Below, piece after piece: positions 57,169 through 64,000 of a stretch of 64,000 nucleotides of DNA. Under the pieces are notes generated by a model. The model was not told the origin of the DNA. It did not search any database and saw only the letters and a program-made list of their open reading frames with translations. The position numbers and the translations under genes are program-made. How positions within the stretch are numbered: the stretch's first letter is position 1; each line of letters opens with the position of its first letter. The stretch is taken from assembly GCA_015501605.1 (NCBI GenBank), contig JADNRZ010000021.1:434001-498000 (forward strand), read 5' to 3'. Source of the DNA: Panaeolus papilionaceus (taxonomy: Eukaryota > Basidiomycota > Agaricomycetes > Agaricales).

Positions 57169-58732
57169 ATGGAAATTCCTCCTACCACCGAGTACAAGGA
57201 AATCGAGGTTCTTGGCACCGTATCAGTCAAATTGATTAACCGTCTCAAGGAGGTCAGGGGCAAATTATATCCTTCCGATGTTATCTTGTGAATGGATACC
57301 TCTGTTCATATGTCCAATTTTCTATTAACCTTTGTTTAGGATTTTGGGTCCCACAGGAGCGGGAAAAAGCACCGTAAGTCTCCATCACCAGGACATTGAT
57401 TCGAGGTTGCTAATTCTCAGTGATAATTTCTTAGTTTATTGAAGCACTGGACTCCAACAAATCCCTCAAAATATCCAGCAATCAGCTCGAAGGTTTCACG
57501 CAGTCCATATCTCTCTACAGACTTAACAATATGAGGCGCAAGGATTATGGGACATCAATTTATCTGGTTGATGTCCCGGGATTCGCAGATACAAAAATAT
57601 CGGAGATGAAGATTGTCTCGATGTTGAAGGATTGGATGAAAGCAGTAGAGTAAGTGTCCACCCCTCTATCAATGGAACAGGACTGCTAATATGTCTACTA
57701 GGTTGACCAATATATTCCATGTTCTGTACTTCACACCAGTCAACAACCCGCGTTTGCCAGGCAGTCACCGACAGGTGCTTCGTATTTTCCAGGCTCTAAC
57801 AGGTGTCGACACAGGCAAAAGTATCACTGTTGTAACAACAATGTGGGACTGTGTCTGGAACGAAACGGGAAGGAAGCGGGCAGAGAGTAATTTCGTTCAA
57901 CTTCAGGATGAAATATGGAAGGTAGGTGTGTAGTGGATAGAACCTTATATGTTCTAACTTTTTTTTTCAGGAATATGTGGACCAGGGCACTGAGATTCTC
58001 AAGTTCCACAATACACAAGGATCAGCTCTGTCCATTATGGATCGGGCTTTCAGTCGCTGTTCTGGGCTGAATTTCCTACTTGTGCAAAAGGCGGGCCCCA
58101 TTCGAGAAACCCCATTTGGCACCAACCTTTATAACAACCTCCAGCAACGGATTGAAAACCTCCACATGGAAATTGCCAACATGCAGTCTGATTTTCTTGG
58201 AGCAGCAGAACGAGGCGACACACAGCTGACAGCAATGCTCACTCTGCGACTTTCCGAGGCACAAAAGCTTCTTGCGATGTTCAAGCAGGAGATGCATGAA
58301 TTCGGACTGCTGCCCATTGATAGCCCTCCGCTCCACAATCCAACATCACTATCACCCCAGTTGGAGATGCTTATTTCAGCCTCGCAGACACATGATGCAC
58401 TCTTATCCGCACCTCCTCTAAATGCTGCTCAAATTGTGGATCCAACATCAGAAGAATCTGGGGACCAAGTACAGGAGCCAGCATCGCAAACACACGTCCT
58501 TGTTCTTCCTGCTATGTACCCATCCAACCCTGTTCATCACCAACTGCTTATGATTCCTCAAGCAGACGCTTCTCGTGCTCCCCACACGTCTGTTTCCCTG
58601 CTAGAAGAGCAAATTGTTGACCCTATTTCAAGTCAGACAACTACCAACGGTCTTCACAGAGCGAGGCTCACCAGAGTTGTGGAGTGGATGAAGAGGTGGA
58701 TCAGGAAGTTGCGCAAGCGTCTGAATAATTGA
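57169..58732 (+). CDS. AIG1/GIMAP-like P-loop GTPase, copy 5, with long alternative C-terminus
   Basis: Exons 57169-57287, 57340-57373, 57435-57649, 57702-57921 and 57971-58732 encode 449 residues. Exon 3 is two codons longer than in the other copies. Walker A, GFTQSIS, DVPGFAD and TTMWD are all present. The protein follows copies 1 and 4 through the coiled coil to EMHEFGLLP. After that the proline-rich linker and RIGTFD tail are replaced by about 130 residues rich in Ser, Pro and Gln, with the partial repeat EEQIVDPIS / AAQIVDPTS. It ends in a basic amphipathic helix (RVVEWMKRWIRKLRKRLNN) that could bind membrane. The 3' flank also differs from segment A, so the change covers the gene end and its downstream sequence. 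It is intact by sequence. Confidence 0.85.
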
Positions 58733-59640
58733 TTTATCTAACTGGTGCATCTGATGTTTCATGATGTTAGAGAGTTGCTAAAGCGCGACGAGTAGCACTT
58801 GGTTCTCTACCCCTCCCATTCGTTGACGAAGGTACAATTTCCTTCCCTGTTATTCTATTTCTTGTTTTTTCTTGTGATATCTTTCAATCGTGTTTCGTAG
58901 CACTAGCGCCCACCTTTCCTTTCTCTCAATGACCACTCTTATGTATCCATACCATCTCTACAAGCTTGTTCTGTACAATATATTTATTCAATTGCGACAG
59001 TAATTCTCATACCTTTGGGCCTTGTCCGATTGATTCTATTGATTCTTCAATAAACGCAGCATGAAAGCGAAGGTGAATTTAACTGCAGAGGCACAGGAAT
59101 GGGCTCGGGTAACATAAATCTGATGGGATTGGAGTGGCAGACTCAGACATCATTTCCGAATCATCCCAATACCCACTCACCCCACAGTGGGGGACTTGCT
59201 TGACTTTTGAACTGGACGAAGAGGTGTGTCAGGAGACTGCATCAGTGTATTGATGATAGATTTACCTGGTGTGTCGGTAGTTTCATGATGCTAGAGCGTC
59301 GCTCATAGGTATTCCGTTCTCATGTATCTTTCTTCTCTCATTCTACGTGAGCCTACAATGTACCTTTCTCAGGACTCCTTGAATCGCTAACTTTTTCGAT
59401 GTGATGGTTTTCGTTCCTTGCTATAGCGCGAGCACTTCACCATTCCCTTCATTCCACCATCCTACCTACATACCAGCTCTACAACCTTTTCCCATCTGTT
59501 ATACATAATCAACATACCCAGTACTAATATTGAGACTCGACTCATGCGATCCATCACTTGTTGCGTTTTTTCATTTCAATAGTCTAATCGTCTTCCACCA
59601 CATTGTTTTACATGGTATTCTTTGTGGAAATCTGGTGAAC
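58733..59640. other. Unique 3' flank of GTPase copy 5, with a relic of a second tail
   Basis: This 900 bp replaces segment A. At about 59,206-59,320 it repeats the end of copy 5 in diverged form: GACGAAGAGGTGTGTCAGGAGACTGC resembles GATGAAGAGGTGGATCAGGAAGTTGC, and GTTTCATGATGCTAGAGCGTCGCT resembles TTTCATGATGTTAGAGAGTTGCT. This indicates a former duplicate of the alternative C-terminus and 3' UTR. Otherwise no gene seen. Confidence 0.55.
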
Positions 59641-62600
59641 TCTAAAGGCGAACTGTGAGTCTGGAGGCTTGCCAGTTCTCAGACTCTGTCATCACACAGC
59701 AGATAGGGTCGTAAGCGTATCAGGTAGGTTAATCGAATGCCACCCATACCTGGCTCATCGATTCTCAATACTCGACTTTGGAAGGAAAATGGTGTTCAGA
59801 AATAGGATAGAAGCGCTGATGAGAGGAGAGAGAACAACAGCAACTACAGATGGGGATAACCAGATGGTGAGGATGAAAATGAAAGGGAAAAAGAGGCGAT
59901 GGGGTATCTTAGACTGCTGGAAAAATTAGATAATGAAGAGAAGTGAGCAACTTGTCTATGTTCAATGTGAGCCATTGTGAGGAACTGAACGACGGTGTTA
60001 TGATCTTATTTTGGAGAGTTGATGATAAGATGCTTTGGTGACGTGATGGGTTGCACCTGACGTGACGTGTGGCGGTGGTGATGGTTAGTTGTCCTCATTA
60101 CTGATCGTCTCCCTTGGTTTTGACCACCTAGGAATCTCAATGGCAGACTCAGGCTCACTCAAGAACTGCTTTATCTGCTCTCGTGTTTCACTTCATCATC
60201 ATCCTTATCACTAATTCTCGATATTCTGGTACCTTTTGCTCAGAATTGGTTGTTTGTATCACACGATCGTATTTTGACTTATTCTCCAACATGGACGGTA
60301 TGTCGCTTTCTCTTCCTCACTCTTCCGCTGAATACACGTTCTTTCCTGACTATTATCTAGATATTCAATACCCCGCATATTCATTATTTATGTATCTCAA
60401 CAGCAATCCCCACTCTCTTTCCACCGCCATGTCACTTCCAGACTCAAGCCTGAACACTGGTTGACGTAGAGATACCGCCGTCTCGACTTCCACCCCACAT
60501 ACTGCCACGTCGTCCGTGCACCGGAATTGCGGCCCAGATAGGCCACATCTGCTTCCAATTCCTCCGAGGGTGTCTCAAAATGTAGAGAGTATATGGATTG
60601 GGAGTGCGAGGAGGAGGGATGTGAAAATAATGAGTGGTATGTTTCTATTCTTAGTCGTTTTCTTTTCATTAATTCACGCCTGCTCTTCTCTATCCGTTTC
60701 CTCATCGTTCTCTTTCGCTACTGCTCTGCTCCTTACCTCTGCGTTCATATCCATTCCTTCATTCGACCGCTGCTGTTTTTTCTTTCTTCCCTTTCCATTG
60801 TGCTTGTGCTCGTGCGGTAAACCCCACACCGTATTCATCCCGACTCAAGGCGACGCTAAGGGTTCTAAAGCCCTGCGTCTATTGTCCCACATTCGTGTGG
60901 GATGTCTTGACGCTAAATATTCAACCTGGCCTCGTGGAGTTCCATTTATGGTCCTTCTTATTCTTAAGCCCTGAACGTGCCCGTTCTGGTCCTATTAAAG
61001 TTACACCCTCCCCTCGTGTCCCAAGGACACAACCCTCAATCCGGGATCACCCTTATTCTTCTTATGGAGGTCCAGATCTTGATCTAACCTAATGTCGCCG
61101 TCCCGCTCATTCAATTACCTTAAACGCCCCTACCCCATTCCGCTTTCCCTCCATTACCCTCGTATGATGTTATATTTTTTTCTTCTGCCTTTCCATTCGT
61201 TTCTGTTCGTAGATTTGTGGGTTTGGCGTTCGTTCCCTGTTTTGGATGCCAGATGAAATGGAATGGGTGGTTTTGTTGCCCGAGGTGCTATATCTTCCAT
61301 GTCGTCATCGCACTGGTTGTTATCCTTCTCGTCCATCTCGAGCTCTCGTGTTTCTCCTTTCCAGCACCTCGCGATCACCCTAACGAGAACGCTGACATAC
61401 GCCTATGCTTCGTTTACTCGTATTCAACTTTCTTGACCTGCTGGCGAAAGCAGCAGGTATGCATGGGACACGCTGCTCCGGGGACGTATGAACGTGAAAT
61501 GGATCAGCCGAGGACGTTAAAGTGATGCGCTGCAGGATAGCACAAGGTCATGGTGTTGGGGTCATCGAGCTAGCTTGTGGGATGGATGTTCGTTGTTCGC
61601 CTTTCTCCCGTCATTCTCTTTCATCGTTTCCTCCATCCTTTTATTCTTCTTTTCTGCTTCAATTTTCGTTTCAATTCATTCTTTCTGAAATTTTCATTCT
61701 CTATCCCCATGAGCTCGTTCTTTACGACGCTCTTCGATACTTTCACGACTACTGACATGCTTTCATCTTTGTATCCACCCAGATCGTGTCCTTGTTCCAT
61801 ATCACCATGCACATCAGCTCATCCTCATATCGTCTTATAGCCCCAGGTTTGTGATCCTGCCCATCTATCGGCTCAGGCTCAAATTGTCAGACTGTCCCTC
61901 TGCCATCATGAACTCAGCCTCACCCCTCTGCGTACGCTCACCAGTACTGCCAAGATTTTTGTAATTGTCTCCACTTGGTCAACCGACAGGATACCTGTCC
62001 CCGATCTCTCAGAACGGCCACAAACGCGGTGTCTCTGAGTAGGAGTTCCAGCGCGAATACAAGAGAACTTGGGATGTGAGGGACCACGGGCAAATCTATC
62101 GCTCCACACTGCTCCATATCACAGTCCTCAGTCTCCTCGTACGCAACGACATGTCTCCTCCTCGCCAAACGCGTGTAAACTCTATGCCTCACGCACCACC
62201 ATCGCGTCTTGTCGTACTACAATCACCCCGAGCCTCATCTCACCTCCTTCGCCTGCGCCTTTCACCCTTGTTTCTGAGGTGGATACGGAGCAGTTGTGGG
62301 TGGTGTCATCCCTGATGCTAGGCGATGAAGCGGGCTGGCGCAGGAGATTAGGAGCACGAGATTGGGTTGGTGTTATCGCAGACTGATGGATCGGGTCAGA
62401 GTGGGTATTGTGCGCAGAGTAAAATATAGAGATGAAATGGAATAAATTCAGGTGAGGATAATGACCATATATACATGAGTGAATAAAATATCTAGAATAT
62501 TCTATCAGTAAGAAATCGGCTTGGACAACGCAAGCCAAGACGAATTAACTACATTAAGAAAATACTAATTAATTCTCGATTATTCGAGTACAATTCCAAC

Positions 62601-63340
62601 AGTGGGTACAGAGGGGCTAGGGGTATGGCTAGAATCCCGTCCGGATGTGGCGAAGGCAGGTGGGCGGACGAAGATGCGGGGACGATACGGAGTCTGGTGT
62701 TAGGGACTTTGATGAGTAAGGTTTCATCAAAGCTGAGTGTGGCGAAGTGGGATAAGATAAGACCTGAGAGCGTGTTGGTGTTGGGGCATGATCGGGGAAG
62801 GGTGAGGATGTGCAATTCCGGAAATTTGTCTGGATTTTAAGGACGCCATTACCTTTCGTTTCGGTTTCAAAGAGGTCTTGGGGAAGTGAAAGAGAGTTGG
62901 AGTAAGGGGCTGGAGAGAGAGGGAGCGGCAAGGTTAGACAGAGAGGAAGATGGAACGGAAGTCCGAATCACCAGCGTTTGACGCTTGAAAGACACAAGAC
63001 ATATGGCTTTGGATCTTGTTTCAGCACATGGCGAGGTGTCTTGAGTTCGTTGATTCTTCATGGATGTGCCGCGTTGGGTTCATTTCAGAGCGCATCGTCT
63101 CAAGGCCGGTTTTTTAAAAATTTCCCATTGAAATTCATTTGATAGTGTGGAGGGAGTGATGGTGTTGCGTTGGCTAGCCTATTATTGTGATTGAAATATC
63201 GGTTTTTTTCACTTCAGTGATTGCACCCTCGTTTCTCCCCAGTCCGATTGTCCTCGTTCCCAGTTCGCTCATTCTATTTTCCTTGAAGGAACCGATGCCG
63301 TACCCCCATCTCCGACCGATGTCATCCCTTCGTTCTCCAG
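59641..63340. repeat. Array unit VI (segments B-F, diverged), gene deleted
   Basis: B is truncated (from about 59,690), C from 60,298, D about 61,850, E about 62,270 with an insertion at 62408-62600, and F about 63,000. Within F (CCCTTCGTTCTCCAGG) the sequence jumps to segment A (ACAATATATTTTTCACTTTG), so segment G and the whole GTPase gene are missing. The intron-like element is at 60298-60360, here preceded by ATGGACG. Confidence 0.75.
62408..62600 (-). mobile_element. 193-bp solo-LTR-like insertion in segment E of unit VI
   Basis: Other units read CAGAGTGGGTACGGAGGGGG. Here AGTGGGTA is repeated on both sides (62400-62407 and 62601-62608) of an AT-rich 193-bp insert. On the minus strand the insert starts at TGTTGGAATTGTACTCG, which resembles the start of Ty1/copia LTRs, and it has no coding capacity. 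A solo LTR with a 5-bp target (CCCAC) inside the longer repeat is the likely reading. A small 8-bp-TSD element is the alternative. Confidence 0.5.
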
Positions 63341-64000
63341 GACAATATATTTTTCACTTTGTCTTTCTCATTGTGAACCAGAATAGCGTTCCGAGTCCTC
63401 GCACGACGGCGAGATGTGGGCGAACTCCTTACCAGGGGTTTTCGTAAACCGTTCAAAGATAGGGATAAAGAGTGAATTTTACCTCAATAGGACTTGAAAT
63501 GTGATTATTTGAACAGCTAACAGGGACACACGCTTCAGATTCAGGCTCTTTCGCACTTATCACCATATGCTCCGACGCTTGGTTGAATCATAATGCGTCT
63601 TATTCCACTTTTATAGATTAATCACCCAAGACTATATGCATACACAACGCTCTGTCGGTCTCTAAAAGTCAGGGCGAAGTCGAAGCTACTATCATTTCAT
63701 ATCAATGAGGTGGAGATATGAGGATCGTCTCCATGTCAAAGGCTTGGATCTCGAAAGTAGGGCAATGGATTTGCTGCATCGCACCGAAACTCCTTCGCGT
63801 GGTGCCACTGCTGCGATAGCCACATCGAGATCGAGCTGATGCGTGATTGAGACAATGTATACTACGGCACTGTTGTCTCGACCGTGATGCTTGGAGTGAA
63901 TCAGCGCCTAGCAAAATCACATAGTCTGATCAAGAATACATTGTTCGTGAGACGTAGTGTAAGTTGAGCGTAACGCAATGATAATGTAGGCGCTCAAACA
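63341..64000. repeat. Array unit VII, segment A (cut by window end)
   Basis: The segment A sequence runs from AATATATTTTTCACTTTGTC to the window end and is nearly the same as 45,340-45,870 and 52,080-52,720. It keeps the 70-bp stretch missing from unit II and has a short extra CACTGCTGC near 63,806. Confidence 0.75.

Noticed and set aside
56796..57239. Overlapping 147-codon ORFs just upstream of GTPase copy 5
   Set aside because: Corresponding frames in other units are shifted or stopped. The region lies between the conserved TATA-like block and the GTPase start, so a leader or promoter is more likely. A possible 5'-UTR intron (acceptor TACCAG before CATGG) is present in only three of five copies.
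1..64000. CRISPR array, rRNA, tRNA or bacterial-type operon
   Set aside because: No regularly spaced short repeats with unique spacers were seen. No rRNA-like blocks were recognised by eye, and gene structure is intron-containing and fungal. A tRNA scan was not possible, so a tRNA cannot be fully excluded.

Overview
The window is fungal nuclear DNA, most likely from an agaricomycete (mushroom-type basidiomycete). The evidence is the genes with several short GT-AG introns of about 50-70 bp, a Tnp2-type (CACTA-like) transposase with fungal features, and two chromodomain Ty3/gypsy LTR retrotransposons. I see no bacterial operon structure, CRISPR array, rRNA or tRNA.

Layout. (1) Both flanks (1-10,150 and 39,745-64,000) are a degenerate tandem array of a unit of about 6.7 kb. 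Each unit ends with one copy of a five-exon gene for a P-loop GTPase of AIG1/GIMAP-like appearance (Walker A GPTGAGKST, DVPGFAD, TTMWD, coiled coil, basic C-terminus). The rest of each unit is about 5 kb of conserved sequence with no convincing protein, which I divide into segments A-G in order. Five gene copies are visible: copy 1 (1565-2893) and copy 4 (50506-51836) look intact. Copy 2 (8262-9505) carries one nonsense codon. Copy 3 (44597-44715) is a first-exon remnant. Copy 5 (57169-58732) has a longer, unrelated C-terminus. A further unit has lost its gene at 63,340.

(2) One unit is split in segment A by about 29.6 kb (10,150-39,745). The core of this block is a CACTA-superfamily DNA transposon whose ends can be read directly: CACTG-type inverted termini at 11,018 and 36,778, flanked by the 3-bp duplication CCA. 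It carries a Tnp2 transposase gene on the minus strand, a divergent accessory gene B (+), a probable gene D (-) and an accessory gene C (+). Between the transposase and gene B lie two oppositely oriented clusters of an 11-bp motif (GACGCAAAGTC / GACGCATAGTC).

(3) Two LTR retrotransposons are nested in the DNA transposon. Gypsy-1 (13,959-20,217, minus strand, 408-bp LTRs that read as identical, TSD ACAGC) splits the transposase gene. Gypsy-2 (24,704-32,587, plus strand, 568-bp LTRs with one difference seen, TSD GCACA) splits exon 4 of gene B. Removing each insert with one TSD copy gives continuous frames of 1,146 codons (transposase) and 705 codons (gene B), and a transposon of about 11.6 kb. 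Both retrotransposons look self-primed (Tf1/sushi-like): the sequence next to the 5' LTR is complementary to the presumed RNA start inside the LTR. Gypsy-2 also has a third ORF after pol with zinc knuckles.

How the parts fit: a host GTPase family has expanded in tandem and is decaying by point mutation, deletion and small insertions. One unit became the landing site for a DNA transposon, which two recent retrotransposon insertions have since disabled. All similarity statements come from reading by eye; no alignment or database search was run.
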